Assembly (NCBI RefSeq): GCF_000621565.1
Contig: NZ_KK211306.1
Coordinates: 211,886-275,885, forward strand
Origin: Butyrivibrio sp. LB2008
GTDB taxonomy: Bacteria > Bacillota > Clostridia > Lachnospirales > Lachnospiraceae
DNA length: 64,000 nucleotides
Reading direction: 5' to 3'
The notes under the pieces were generated by a model. That model did not search any database. It was not told where the DNA came from and saw only the letters and a program-made list of their open reading frames with translations. The first letter of the stretch is position 1. The number at the start of each line of letters is the position of its first letter. Shown piece after piece: positions 35,522 to 45,031 of this stretch. Both the position numbers and the translations under genes were made by a program.

Positions 35522-36757
35522 TCAATTTACGTAATACCCAATACCTTCAAGGTCACTTCCTCTGGCAGGCTTCATGAAGTTGATATTGGGAAGCACTCCA
35601 TTTGCGCCTCTGGGTGCAGAAAGCTGAGAAGCATCAAGGCTTTCAAAATCATCATTGGTGCAAGTATAAGCACTGTTCCATGAGCAGCTTCCAACCTTTG
35701 TTCCCTTTCCGACATTGGAAACTTTACCGTTTAAAGAAATATTGCATCTGAGGAACTCTCTTGTTCCCGGGATATCTTTCGAATCACTCGGGCTGACTCT
35801 CTCAAGCATATTGTAATTGCTTCCTGAATTACCGTATGCAACGTTATTGGTCCAGTTTGCCGACTGTCCGGGCTGATGATTTGCATAGAATCCATTGGAA
35901 GCATTATTTACTGCGATGCAGTGAGTTACTGTATGTACAGGAACTGTATTCGGGACTTTTCCCGTTCCGTAGCCGCCAATCTTAAATCCATTTGAATCTC
36001 CGCCTTTTCTCATATCAAAAGCCCAGCAGTATTCAAAAGTATTTGCACCTTTTGATGTAATACAGTCAAATCCATCATCGCCGCAAGCCCATGCCCTGCA
36101 CTGCCTGAAAGCAACACTCTGTCCATGCGCTCCGAATCCATCGGTATTTGAATTGGATGTGCGATTTGGAGTATTGAGATTATAGGCGTCACACTTTATG
36201 CACTCTCCGCTTCCGTTATTGCAGAAATAAAAACCGTTTGCCTGTGCATCGAAACATGTTATCTGATTGAATGTTGCATTTCCCTCAACCCTAAAGCACT
36301 CGGACTGCTTCTGATTTCCTACAGGAACTCCCGTAACTTTAAAGCAAAGAAAATATACTCCTTTTACTCCGCTCTTTATATGAAATGCCGCTACTCTCTT
36401 ATCCGTGGGCACTCTCGAAAAATCAAAGACAGGTACATCCTTGGAAGTATAAGCTCTGTAAGTAATATTGCTCTTCGTAAACTCATTTACATAGTTATAA
36501 TTGTTGTCCCTAGCCGCAATAGCAAAGTCATTGTACGTACCGCCCATAATATAAACGGTATCTCCCGAAGAAGCCGCATCCTGCGCTCTCATCAAACTCT
36601 TAAAAGGCGAAGACGTAGATGTACCGGCATTTGAATCATTTCCCGACGGAGAAACGTACCAGTCTGCCGCATAAGCACAGCAATCAAACTTAATAAATAA
36701 ACATAAGCAAAATGCTGTGATCAACGCGTATTTAAACTTAATAAAAAAATCTCTCAT
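35522..36757 (-). CDS. Secreted pectate lyase, PL9-like
   Basis: 411 residues with a Sec signal (about 1-29, ending CAYA-AD). Mature N-terminus ADWYVSPSGNDSNAGTSTSS is the start of a right-handed parallel beta-helix. The Ca-binding and catalytic face of PL9 enzymes fits GDDGFDCITSKGANTFEYCW, MRKGGDSNGFKIGG and ASNGFYANHQPG. It would cleave polygalacturonate by beta-elimination outside the cell. It is a single gene; the promoter is expected in the 36758-36870 A+T-rich gap. The lower-confidence part is exact substrate and PL number. Confidence 0.85.
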   Translation of the reverse strand: MRDFFIKFKYALITAFCLCLFIKFDCCAYAADWYVSPSGNDSNAGTSTSSPFKSLMRAQDAASSGDTVYIMGGTYNDFAIAARDNNYNYVNEFTKSNITYRAYTSKDVPVFDFSRVPTDKRVAAFHIKSGVKGVYFLCFKVTGVPVGNQKQSECFRVEGNATFNQITCFDAQANGFYFCNNGSGECIKCDAYNLNTPNRTSNSNTDGFGAHGQSVAFRQCRAWACGDDGFDCITSKGANTFEYCWAFDMRKGGDSNGFKIGGYGTGKVPNTVPVHTVTHCIAVNNASNGFYANHQPGQSANWTNNVAYGNSGSNYNMLERVSPSDSKDIPGTREFLRCNISLNGKVSNVGKGTKVGSCSWNSAYTCTNDDFESLDASQLSAPRGANGVLPNINFMKPARGSDLEGIGYYVN

Positions 36758-36873
36758 GCAAAAATATCCCCAATCTTTTTGTTAATAATATTGTAATGTC
36801 CTTGCATGAGATTTTCATCCGCATATGCCTTATAAAATTATCAAAACATATCATTTAAAACCACATTTCAATT

Positions 36874-36984
36874 TTAGATATTATTTTCAATTGTAAATTT
36901 AACCGTTTCTCCACAATCCGTACATTGATATGGTCCGTTTTTCAAATTTCCGCCTCTTCTAAAAGCATAAATAAATGCTTGCAT
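36874..36984 (-). CDS. 36-aa zinc-ribbon-like ORF downstream of the HipA-like gene
   Basis: Begins MQAFIYAFRRGGN 7 nt after the HipA-like stop and on the same strand, and ends YQCTDCGETVKFTIENNI. The CTDCG pair suggests half a zinc ribbon. There is no convincing ribosome site, so it may be read by coupling or be the C-terminal remnant of a larger gene. Confidence 0.35.
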   Translation of the reverse strand: MQAFIYAFRRGGNLKNGPYQCTDCGETVKFTIENNI

Positions 36985-36991
36985 ATAGTCA

Positions 36992-38170
36992 TTACTTCAC
37001 TTTATTCTTTTCATTATAAAGTGATATCTTTTTCCCACACTGGAACTCATGTAGAAGTTCAACCTTCACGCCATAACATTCAGATATAAATTCAGATTTT
37101 TCCTCCGGAATTCCGTTATCTATATAAAATTCAAGCACTTCTCTCTTATCGGGAAGAAAATCCTCTTTTACAATTTTTTTGTTTTTTACCTTTAGAAGAA
37201 CCTTCTCTTCAGACTTATAGAATCCTGTTATGTTTCTTTGAAGAAGCTCTATCCTTGAGAACGGCTTTTTTCTCTCTTCCGAGAAAAACATACTGTTTCC
37301 GGAATCAAATATCGGCGCAGGATCTATAAGCTTTAATGACTCCGCATCTCTTAATACACCAAAATTATAAAGATGTTCATCTGTATTGCTGATTACAAAA
37401 TCAGTCAAAGTCTGATAATCCATAAACTCTTGCATAACATCTCTGTCAATTCCGTTACTTGCACAAATGTTTATATATCCATCATACAAAGCCGTTTCAT
37501 TAGAAATACTCTGCGACTCCACAACTTCATATGCAGGAATAAATTCTAAGCTATCCGAGGTAAAAGAGTCGCAGGTACTCTGCGTTTGTTCATCATTTAA
37601 ACGTAAAACTTCATATCTCACAAAAGGCATTTTGCTATTCTGCCTTTCATGTACGAGCGTAGCAAACGCCTCATTTACGCCCTGCTGTCCCTTATGCGTC
37701 AGTGATGTTTTAACAAGTTTAGGTGCCTCTGCATTAAGATCCCAGTATTTTTCCATCTGCCCACCAAGTGAGGCATTCGGATCATATGAAACCTCATCAT
37801 GATAAGGAAGCAATCCTTCATTTATGCCAAGTTGATTTCGTAGTTTTACCTTGTCCCAAGATAAGCTCATATCCACAGGACATACCCAATACGAATCTGT
37901 CATTGATAATCCGAGATTTTTAGCCAGATATTCGGAAGAGCTGGCACAACCTGAATTCTTAATCACTTCATCCATAAGCTTTCTGGAACCCGGAATAGCT
38001 CTTTGCTTCCACCATATCTTCATCTTATTTAGATCGGCGGTCCCCAAAAAAGGTACCGCTTCAGAAATATATGTCGCAAAATTAGTCAGATTTCCCGCAA
38101 CATCAATTTCAACAAGTCCAACTTTTTTGTCCTTATGCATAAGTTCATAGATCATATTATTTTCGAACAT
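36992..38170 (-). CDS. HipA-like kinase domain protein (putative toxin)
   Basis: 392 residues from the ATG at 38170, which has AAAGGAG at 8-nt spacing and overlaps the partner gene by 14 nt. The C-terminal half shows HipA-type kinase elements: TDFVISNTDEHLYNFGVL (catalytic Asp in the NTDEH block) and LIDPAPIFDSGNSM (metal-binding D). The N-terminal HipA beta domain is not obvious; a LGLSMTDSYWVCP segment replaces it, as in a group of shorter Lachnospiraceae relatives. Related kinases phosphorylate tRNA synthetases or other targets. Its upstream neighbour is an HTH protein, giving a HipBA-like toxin-antitoxin layout. Confidence 0.78.
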   Translation of the reverse strand: MFENNMIYELMHKDKKVGLVEIDVAGNLTNFATYISEAVPFLGTADLNKMKIWWKQRAIPGSRKLMDEVIKNSGCASSSEYLAKNLGLSMTDSYWVCPVDMSLSWDKVKLRNQLGINEGLLPYHDEVSYDPNASLGGQMEKYWDLNAEAPKLVKTSLTHKGQQGVNEAFATLVHERQNSKMPFVRYEVLRLNDEQTQSTCDSFTSDSLEFIPAYEVVESQSISNETALYDGYINICASNGIDRDVMQEFMDYQTLTDFVISNTDEHLYNFGVLRDAESLKLIDPAPIFDSGNSMFFSEERKKPFSRIELLQRNITGFYKSEEKVLLKVKNKKIVKEDFLPDKREVLEFYIDNGIPEEKSEFISECYGVKVELLHEFQCGKKISLYNEKNKVK

Positions 38171-38600
38171 TGGAAAGCTCCTTTGCATATGCTTCAAATC
38201 TTTTTCCCTGAAGAAATCTGTCTATATTCCACTCAGCGATGGTCGGATACTCAGTTTGTTTACTTGGTAAATTAAGCTTAAGTCCCGTATCAATAACAAC
38301 ATGCTCACCATTGTAATCAAAATTAAGCTGCATGGAACCGTTGCAGTTCTTCCACATGTATTTAATTCCCTTATATTCACCGCAAGTATTATCAAGAAGC
38401 GGATATGGATCAAGCAGGCAAAAGAAATCCTCTCCAATCACCGCAGATAACCTAAGAATAGTAACCGTCGCGCAATTATTTACACTCTGCTTGCCATTAA
38501 ACAATGCATTTATCGTCGAGAACGGAACTCCGCTCTCTTTCGCTATTTTGTACTGTGATTTATTTGACTTTTTTACTGCCTCAATAAAATTTTCATTCAT
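38157..38600 (-). CDS. HTH protein, HipB-like partner (putative antitoxin)
   Basis: 147 residues. N-terminal XRE-type HTH: FIEAVKKSNKSQYKIAKESG then VPFSTINALFNGKQS, followed by an unusual C-terminal strand-rich domain (about 75-147: YKGIKYMWKNCNGSMQLNFD). Autoregulation is likely, since palindromes TGTTATA-T-TATAACA and TATAACATTAT/ATAATGTTATA cover the promoter. It overlaps the HipA-like gene, typical for an antitoxin read first. Confidence 0.78.
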   Translation of the reverse strand: MNENFIEAVKKSNKSQYKIAKESGVPFSTINALFNGKQSVNNCATVTILRLSAVIGEDFFCLLDPYPLLDNTCGEYKGIKYMWKNCNGSMQLNFDYNGEHVVIDTGLKLNLPSKQTEYPTIAEWNIDRFLQGKRFEAYAKELSNVRK

Positions 38601-38615
38601 AACGCCCGCTCCTTA

Positions 38616-38656
38616 TATAACATTATTCTGTTATATTATAACAATATAATGTTATA
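38616..38656. promoter_or_regulatory. Nested palindromic operator upstream of the HipBA-like pair
   Basis: Outer arms TATAACATTAT (38616-38626) and ATAATGTTATA (38646-38656); inner arms TGTTATA (38629-38635) and TATAACA (38637-38643). Four copies of one half-site within 41 bp, just before the HTH gene start. Confidence 0.7.
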
Positions 38657-38775
38657 AATCAAAAAACAAGTTTCCTATTATAAATTTTTTCCATAAAATC
38701 CCAAAAGTGCTATAATCAAAAATCGGTGCGTCTGCACTATCGATTCACTCAGTTAATAAAGGAGATATCAAAGAA

Positions 38776-39654
38776 ATGCTCTGGATAGGACTTGTCTTAT
38801 TCTACGGAATAGTAAAGGGATTCCGTGATGTTGTAAAAAAGAAAGCGCTGACAAAAAATACCGTAATGGAAGTGCTTTTTGTATATACCTTCCTTACTTT
38901 TTTATTCTGCATACCGGAGGCGCCCGCGGCATTTAAAGGATTTCCTCCGAAATATTTTTTCCTGATCGCGATAAAGAGTTTTGTAATATTCATAGCGTGG
39001 ATATGCTCGTTTAAGGCACTTGACAATATCCCCATCAGCTTATACGGAGTTCTTGACCTCTCAAGGATTCTCTTTTCAACTGCGTTCGGAATATTTGTGT
39101 TAAAAGAAAAAGGCTCAATTTATTCAACTGTCGGCCTTCTACTCATACTCTTCGGGCTCTTGTTCTTAAAGATCTATCCCGAAATGAAAAAGCGTTCCGA
39201 CACCCTCGGAACATACAAGGCAGAAAAAATACCACCCATATATGTATGGATGGTACTTGCTTCCTGTATTTGCAATGCGATATCCGGATGCCTCGATAAA
39301 ATATACATGAAGGATATCAATTCTTCTCAGCTTCAGTTTTGGTACATGTTTTATCTTGTGATCTTCTACGGCATGTATTTTGTCGTAAGACGCATCAAGA
39401 TAAGTTCTTCCGTGTGGAAGAACGGCTGGATCTGGATACTCAGTTTCCTGTTCTTTATTGCGGACAAAGCGCTGTTTATCGCCAATTCTTACGCTGATTC
39501 GAAGGTCATAATAATGACTTTACTTAAACAATCCGCCTGCATCGTCTCTATCATATGCGGAAAGTTTATCTTCAAGGAAAAAAATATCGGCTACAAGATC
39601 TTTTGTGCGGCTATCATACTCGTAGGTCTTGTAATAAGCATGATTGGGCAGTAA
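38776..39654 (+). CDS. EamA/DMT-superfamily transporter
   Basis: 292 residues with ten predicted membrane helices in two five-helix halves, the EamA (10-TMS DMT) pattern: first half ends near ILFGLLFLKIYPEM, second begins near PPIYVWMVLASCICNA. Such proteins export or exchange small metabolites; the substrate is unknown. The ATG is preceded by AAAGGAG at a slightly long spacing. It is a single gene, divergent from the HipBA-like pair and convergent with trpA, with a shared terminator. Confidence 0.88.
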   Translation: MLWIGLVLFYGIVKGFRDVVKKKALTKNTVMEVLFVYTFLTFLFCIPEAPAAFKGFPPKYFFLIAIKSFVIFIAWICSFKALDNIPISLYGVLDLSRILFSTAFGIFVLKEKGSIYSTVGLLLILFGLLFLKIYPEMKKRSDTLGTYKAEKIPPIYVWMVLASCICNAISGCLDKIYMKDINSSQLQFWYMFYLVIFYGMYFVVRRIKISSSVWKNGWIWILSFLFFIADKALFIANSYADSKVIIMTLLKQSACIVSIICGKFIFKEKNIGYKIFCAAIILVGLVISMIGQ

Positions 39655-39677
39655 ACAATATAGTTTTTCCATTAACA

Positions 39678-39727
39678 AAAAGAGGATTCGCACTAAGTGA
39701 TTAAATTAGTGCAAGTCCTCTTTTTTC
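39678..39727. terminator. Bidirectional terminator between EamA and trp operon
   Basis: AAAAAGAGGA...TCCTCTTTTTT outer stem with inner GCACTAA / TTAGTGC; serves both convergent units. Confidence 0.85.
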
Positions 39728-39783
39728 GTGCAGAGCACTTATCAAAGTATTAAAATAATTTGCGTCAACTATGCAAAGCTTAT

Positions 39784-40551
39784 TCACAGCGCTTCTTTCA
39801 TAGATTTTACGTACTCCCCGACATACTTCGGAGCTTCTTTTCCATACTTCTCAAGAATCTTGATTATCGCAGAACCAACAATAGCGCCGTCAGATATCGC
39901 CGCCATCTTTGCTGCCTGCTCAGGTGTTGATATTCCAAAGCCTATAGCACATGGAATATCGGTATTCTCACGAATTACTTTTACGATAGAATCAAGGTCT
40001 GTCTTAATCTCAGATCTGGTTCCCGTTACGCCAAGACTTGATACGATGTAGATAAAGCCCTGTGCCTCTTTAGCGATCATTGAAATTCTGTTCTCTGATG
40101 TAGGCGCGATAAGCGAAATAAGGTCCACTCCGTATTTATCGCAGACAGGAGAAAACTCCTCTTTTTCCTCAAACGGAAGATCGGGAAGTATTATTCCGTC
40201 TACGCCCGTCTCTTTGCAGAGCGAGATGAATTTCTCAGAACCATATGAAAATACTACGTTTGCATATGTCATAAACACAAAAGGTGCATCTGTTTCTTTT
40301 CTGAGTTCCCTTACAAGATCAAAAACCTTATCGGTAGTAACTCCTCCTGCCAGCGCGCGGATATTTGCACCCTGAATTACAGGTCCCTCGGCTGTGGGAT
40401 CGGAAAAAGGTATTCCGAGCTCTATAAGATCTGCACCGTTTTTGCATGCTTCAAGAACAACTTTTTTGGTGGTCTCAAGGTCGGGATCTCCACATGTGAT
40501 GAAGGCGATGAATGCCTTGCCGTTTTCAAATGCTTTCTTAATGTTACTCAT
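39784..40551 (-). CDS. trpA: Tryptophan synthase alpha subunit
   Basis: 255 residues. Cleaves indole-3-glycerol phosphate to indole and glyceraldehyde 3-phosphate within the alpha-beta complex. Catalytic Glu in [21 protein letters not shown] (first part [11 protein letters not shown]) and Asp in [14 protein letters not shown]; phosphate loop GFGIST and GSAII. It overlaps trpB by 8 nt; last gene of the trp operon. Confidence 0.97.
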   Translation of the reverse strand: MSNIKKAFENGKAFIAFITCGDPDLETTKKVVLEACKNGADLIELGIPFSDPTAEGPVIQGANIRALAGGVTTDKVFDLVRELRKETDAPFVFMTYANVVFSYGSEKFISLCKETGVDGIILPDLPFEEKEEFSPVCDKYGVDLISLIAPTSENRISMIAKEAQGFIYIVSSLGVTGTRSEIKTDLDSIVKVIRENTDIPCAIGFGISTPEQAAKMAAISDGAIVGSAIIKILEKYGKEAPKYVGEYVKSMKEAL

Positions 40552-41734
40552 GGATATCCTCCCCTCTGTAGCGAGCGATTGCTGCGCAGTCCTTATCTCC
40601 TCTTCCCGAGATTGTTACAACGATGATCTTGTCTTTGTCATACTCTTTTGCGACCTTCATAGCATAGGCAACCGCATGAGCAGACTCAATTGCGGGGATG
40701 ATTCCCTCTGTGCGTGAAAGATATTCAAAAGCATTAACAGCCTCGTCGTCAGTCACAGGCACATACTCAGCTCTCTTGATATCATGAAGGTATGCGTGCT
40801 CAGGTCCGACACCGGGATAATCAAGTCCTGCGGATATCGAGTAAACAGGCGCAATCTGGCCGTACTCATCCTGGCAGAAGTATGACTTCATTCCGTGGAA
40901 AATTCCCACTCTTCCTGTATTGACGGTCGCTGCAGTCTCGAAAGTATCGATTCCGCGTCCTGCTGCCTCGCAGCCGATAAGCCTGACTTCCTTATCTTCT
41001 ATAAAGTTATAGAAACTTCCGATAGCGTTTGATCCGCCGCCGACACAGGCAATAACAGCATCGGGAAGTCTTCCCTCTTTTTCAAGAATCTGCTGTTTAG
41101 TCTCCTTAGAGATAACAGACTGAAAATCTCTTACTATTGTTGGGAACGGATGAGGTCCCATGACAGATCCGAGGCAGTAGTGCGTATCGTCAATTCTTGA
41201 AGTCCACTCTCTCATTGCCTCTGAAACGGCGTCCTTAAGTGTTGCAGTTCCTGACTTAACAGGGATAACTTCTGCGCCGAGAAGTCTCATTCTGTACACG
41301 TTAAGAGCCTGTCTCTTCGTATCCTCTTCGCCCATGAATACAACACATTCCATTCCCATAAGAGCTGCAGCCGTAGCTGTCGCAACACCGTGCTGTCCGG
41401 CGCCTGTCTCAGCTATGAGCCTTGTTTTTCCCATTTTTTTGGCCAAAAGAGCCTGTCCGAGAACGTTATTTATCTTGTGAGAGCCGGTATGATTGAGATC
41501 CTCTCTCTTAAGATAGATCTTTGCTCCGCCAAGGTCCTTTGTCATCTTCTCAGCGTAGTAAAGGCGTGAAGGTCTTCCCGCATATTCATTTAAAAGCTCT
41601 GTGAGCTCTGCGTTGAACTCAGGATCGTTCTTGTAATGATTGTAAGCTTCTTCAAGCTCTATTACTGCATTCATAAGTGTCTCGGGTATATACTGTCCGC
41701 CGTGTATACCGAAACGTCCATTTTTATTGGTCAT
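40544..41734 (-). CDS. trpB: Tryptophan synthase beta subunit
   Basis: 396 residues; PLP enzyme that joins indole and serine. PLP-Lys in [15 protein letters not shown], Glu in ETGAGQHG, phosphate-binding GGGSNAIG. This is the canonical TrpB1 type that pairs with TrpA. The start is taken at the ATG after AAAGGATGTACC; a GTG five codons earlier overlaps that ribosome site. A 120-bp spacer separates it from trpF. Confidence 0.97.
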   Translation of the reverse strand: MTNKNGRFGIHGGQYIPETLMNAVIELEEAYNHYKNDPEFNAELTELLNEYAGRPSRLYYAEKMTKDLGGAKIYLKREDLNHTGSHKINNVLGQALLAKKMGKTRLIAETGAGQHGVATATAAALMGMECVVFMGEEDTKRQALNVYRMRLLGAEVIPVKSGTATLKDAVSEAMREWTSRIDDTHYCLGSVMGPHPFPTIVRDFQSVISKETKQQILEKEGRLPDAVIACVGGGSNAIGSFYNFIEDKEVRLIGCEAAGRGIDTFETAATVNTGRVGIFHGMKSYFCQDEYGQIAPVYSISAGLDYPGVGPEHAYLHDIKRAEYVPVTDDEAVNAFEYLSRTEGIIPAIESAHAVAYAMKVAKEYDKDKIIVVTISGRGDKDCAAIARYRGEDIHE

Positions 41735-41853
41735 GGTACATCCTTTCACAAAAAATGTTTTTTATTCATATAATCGCAGATTCCTGCGCATTAGCGTGCT
41801 GATACGATAGATCTTTCGCAATTTATTTATCTGATTGTCATCGTGTCTTCATA

Positions 41854-42474
41854 CTAATTTCTTGCGTTCCCGACAAATCTCTCCATCTTGATTCTGTCTT
41901 TTTTGCCATCCGTCTCTATACCTGAACTAACATCAACCGCATAGGGCGCCACAGCCCTCACAGCTTCCGCAACATTATCGGGATCAAGCCCTCCGGCGAG
42001 GAAAAAATCTCTTTTTATCCCTTCAAGTATCTTCCAGTCGAACGCTTTTCCGGTTCCCTGACCGGAATCGATAAGCACATAGTCGGCATCCGATTTCTCG
42101 ATATCCGCAATATCGCCGCTACTCTTAACCTGAAACGCCTTGATAACGGGCTTATCCGTCAATTTCCTAAGCTTTGCAATATAGCTGTTATCTTCACTTC
42201 CGTGGAGCTGTGCGATATCTATAATACCATTATTTAGAAGATCTGCGACAACTTTCGCATCTTCATCGACAAAAACACCGACAGCCTTTATGTCCGGATC
42301 CAGAAGCTCTTTTAACTCTGCTGCCTTATCTTTACTTACATTTCTCTTACTCTTTTCCCATATGACAAAGCCAATGAACTCGGGCTTTAAAGCATTCGCG
42401 GCTTCTATATCCGAAACCGATGAAAGCCCGCAAAGTTTTATCTTGGGGCGCTTATATATTTTATTTACCGCCAT
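41854..42474 (-). CDS. trpF: Phosphoribosylanthranilate isomerase
   Basis: 206 residues; Amadori rearrangement of phosphoribosylanthranilate. KIKLCGLSS near the N-terminus holds the catalytic Cys, VGVFVDED the following strand, and the phosphate loop LAGGLDPDNV; the catalytic Asp is in VLIDSGQGTG. The start at 42474 has GAAGGAAG at proper distance; an ATG at 42504 just after the trpC stop would add ten residues and cannot be excluded. Confidence 0.95.
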   Translation of the reverse strand: MAVNKIYKRPKIKLCGLSSVSDIEAANALKPEFIGFVIWEKSKRNVSKDKAAELKELLDPDIKAVGVFVDEDAKVVADLLNNGIIDIAQLHGSEDNSYIAKLRKLTDKPVIKAFQVKSSGDIADIEKSDADYVLIDSGQGTGKAFDWKILEGIKRDFFLAGGLDPDNVAEAVRAVAPYAVDVSSGIETDGKKDRIKMERFVGNARN

Positions 42475-42510
42475 GAAATCTTCCTTCTTGAGCCAAACTT
42501 CCATGAGTTA

Positions 42511-43299
42511 TCATAGAATTCCCTTTAATTCATCAAGCTTAGCCTTCTTATCTGCTGCTCTCATCAGCGTTTCGCCTATAAGTACCGCATCCGCGCCGAT
42601 TTTTCTAAGCTTTGCTACATCTTCCGCCGTCTTTACACCGCTTTCGGAAACAAAGACCGAACTTGAAGGGATTATCTTTCTGAGCCTCTCGCTGTTTGAA
42701 GTATCAACGCTAAAGTCCTTAAGATTGCGGTTGTTTACTCCAATTATGGAAGTTCCGAGCGCGACGGCTCTTTTGACCTCTTCCTCATCATGAGTCTCGA
42801 CAAGAGCAGAAAGTCCAAGGTCGTTACATATTCCAAGATACTTCTCTATAGCCGCATCATCAAGGATCGAGCAGATGAGAAGCACCGCCGAAGCGCCGAG
42901 TACTTTAGCTTCGTAGATCATGTACTCATCTACCGTAAAATCTTTTCTGATGCAGGGAATCTTTACAGTATCTGTAATTTCCTTAAGATACTCATCTTTT
43001 CCCAGGAACCACTTTGGCTCTGTTAATACGGAAATGCAGTCAGCGCCGGCCTTCTCGTACTCTTTTGCAATCTCCAGATAAGGAAAATCCTCAGCAATTA
43101 TTCCTTTTGAAGGAGAAGCTTTTTTACACTCGCAGATAAAAGAAATATCATCCCTTCTAAGATTCTTTTCAAAAAGAAAATCTCCCTTGGGCATCGCAAG
43201 TGCCTTCTGCTTTACTTCTTCCAAAGAAACCGTCTCTTTGGCTATATCAACTCTTTTTCTCGCATATGCCGCGAGTTCATCCAAAATAGTCATAGTCAT
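42511..43299 (-). CDS. trpC: Indole-3-glycerol-phosphate synthase
   Basis: 262 residues; closes the indole ring. Family motifs ICECKKASPSKG (catalytic Lys), CISVLTEPKWFLG, IRKDFTVDEYMIYEA and NNRNLKDF are all present. ATG immediately follows the trpD TAA (TAAATG), with an alternative ATG two codons later. Confidence 0.97.
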   Translation of the reverse strand: MTMTILDELAAYARKRVDIAKETVSLEEVKQKALAMPKGDFLFEKNLRRDDISFICECKKASPSKGIIAEDFPYLEIAKEYEKAGADCISVLTEPKWFLGKDEYLKEITDTVKIPCIRKDFTVDEYMIYEAKVLGASAVLLICSILDDAAIEKYLGICNDLGLSALVETHDEEEVKRAVALGTSIIGVNNRNLKDFSVDTSNSERLRKIIPSSSVFVSESGVKTAEDVAKLRKIGADAVLIGETLMRAADKKAKLDELKGIL

Positions 43300-44316
43300 T
43301 TACCTGTTACTTACTTCAATAAGTTTCTCAAGTGTCTCATAAGCTTTGCCTGAATCAATTAGCTCCGCCGCAAGCTTTACTCCCGCTTCGAAGCTATCTG
43401 CTTTTCCGCCGATGTAAAGAGATGCTCCCGCATTTAAAAGAACCGCATCGCGCTTGGGGCCTTTTTCGCCTTTTAAGATTTTTCTTGTGATCTCGGCATT
43501 TTCTTCAGGTGTTCCGCCTACAAGTTCCTCTTTCTTGCATGTTGTAAGGCCAAAATCCTCAGGCTTTATAACATATGATTTGTACCATCCGTCTCTGATC
43601 TCGCAGATTGCTGTTGGAGCGCTGAGTGAGATTTCATCGAGCTTGTCCTGTCCGTAAACTACCATACCTCTCTCAACTCCGAGGCTTACAAGAACTCTTG
43701 CAAGGGGTTCAACGAGATACTCATCGTAAACACCAAGAAGCTGCATCTTGGGTGATCCGGGATTTGTAAGGGGGCCGAGGATGTTGAACACCGTTCTGAA
43801 TCCGAGTTCTTTTCTGATTGCGCCTACATACTTCATTGACGTGTGATATTTCTGGGCAAAGAAGAAGCACATTCCTGCTTCCTTTAAAAGTTCGATACAT
43901 TTCTCGGGATCCTGCTGAATGTTTACGCCAAGTGCCTCAAGACAGTCAGCTGTTCCGCACTTTGAAGAAGCCGCCCTGTTTCCGTGCTTTGCAACTTTCA
44001 TTCCGCCTGCTGCCGCAACAAGTGCAGATGTAGTTGAAATATTAAAGCTCTGAGCGTTGTCTCCGCCTGTTCCTACGATCTCGAAGATATCCATTCCGGT
44101 GTCAACTTTGGTCGCATGGTCTCTCATAGCTGCTGCACAACCTGCGATCTCATCTGTTGTCTCAGCCTTTGCTGACTTTGTGGAAAGAGCTGACAAAAAA
44201 GCTGCATTCTGTGTAGGTGTTGTCTCTCCTCCCATGATCTCATTCATTACTGCATAAGCCTCATCATATGTAAGGTCTTCTTTGTTTACGATCTTTACTA
44301 TTGCTTCTTTAATCAT
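43300..44316 (-). CDS. trpD: Anthranilate phosphoribosyltransferase
   Basis: 338 residues; adds phosphoribose to anthranilate. PRPP site [14 protein letters not shown] (about 80-93), [15 protein letters not shown], and the anthranilate-side [16 protein letters not shown] lies before the start, after a 148-bp gap downstream of trpG, so this is not fused to trpG as in some bacteria. Confidence 0.97.
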   Translation of the reverse strand: MIKEAIVKIVNKEDLTYDEAYAVMNEIMGGETTPTQNAAFLSALSTKSAKAETTDEIAGCAAAMRDHATKVDTGMDIFEIVGTGGDNAQSFNISTTSALVAAAGGMKVAKHGNRAASSKCGTADCLEALGVNIQQDPEKCIELLKEAGMCFFFAQKYHTSMKYVGAIRKELGFRTVFNILGPLTNPGSPKMQLLGVYDEYLVEPLARVLVSLGVERGMVVYGQDKLDEISLSAPTAICEIRDGWYKSYVIKPEDFGLTTCKKEELVGGTPEENAEITRKILKGEKGPKRDAVLLNAGASLYIGGKADSFEAGVKLAAELIDSGKAYETLEKLIEVSNR

Positions 44317-44464
44317 TGCTGTTGCCTCCTGTTATATCTTTTATATTTTCCATTACATAGTTTTTTAGATAATCTATGTTCTCACGAAATCCGCAGCTAG
44401 TGCGGATTTCTGTAATTTCATTTAAGATGTCATATCTTGCTGTAAATGACATATGATCGACGAA

Positions 44465-45031
44465 TTATGTACTTATAAAGTTCTTAAGCATCTCTTTTCC
44501 CTCGGGAGTCATTATCGACTCGGGATGAAACTGCACTCCGTATATGGGATACTCTTTGTGCTGAACTGCCATGATCTCGCCGTCGTCTGTCTTTGCGACA
44601 ACTTCAAGGCACTCAGGCATTGTCTTTTCATCTGCTGCAAGTGAGTGATATCTTGCCACGCTCACCTTTTCGGGAAGCCCTTTGAACAAAGGACATTCCG
44701 CATAAAAAGATATTGTCGATTCTTTGCCGTGCATCAGCTCTTTTGCATATGTTATCGTAGCTCCGAACGCCATGCAGATGGCCTGATGGCCGAGACACAC
44801 GCCAAGTGTAGGGATTTCTCTTCCAAGTTCTTTTGCAGCTTCTACGATTATTCCCGCATCTTCAGGTCTTCCGGGACCTGGTGAAATGATAAGTCTGTCA
44901 GGCTTAAGCGCCCTTATCTCATCAATTGTAAGTTCATCGTTTCTGATTACTTTGATGTCAGGCTCTATCTCACCGATCATCTGATACAGGTTATATGAAA
45001 AGCTGTCGTAGTTATCTATCAGTAAGACCAT
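44465..45031 (-). CDS. trpG: Anthranilate synthase component II (glutamine amidotransferase)
   Basis: 188 residues; hydrolyses glutamine to feed ammonia to TrpE. Class I amidotransferase triad: Cys in GVCLGHQAI, His and Glu in VQFHPESIMT; oxyanion loop ISPGPGRPED. The ATG overlaps the trpE stop as TAATG, which gives equal translation of the two subunits. It might also serve PabB in folate synthesis, as in some Firmicutes. Confidence 0.97.
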   Translation of the reverse strand: MVLLIDNYDSFSYNLYQMIGEIEPDIKVIRNDELTIDEIRALKPDRLIISPGPGRPEDAGIIVEAAKELGREIPTLGVCLGHQAICMAFGATITYAKELMHGKESTISFYAECPLFKGLPEKVSVARYHSLAADEKTMPECLEVVAKTDDGEIMAVQHKEYPIYGVQFHPESIMTPEGKEMLKNFIST

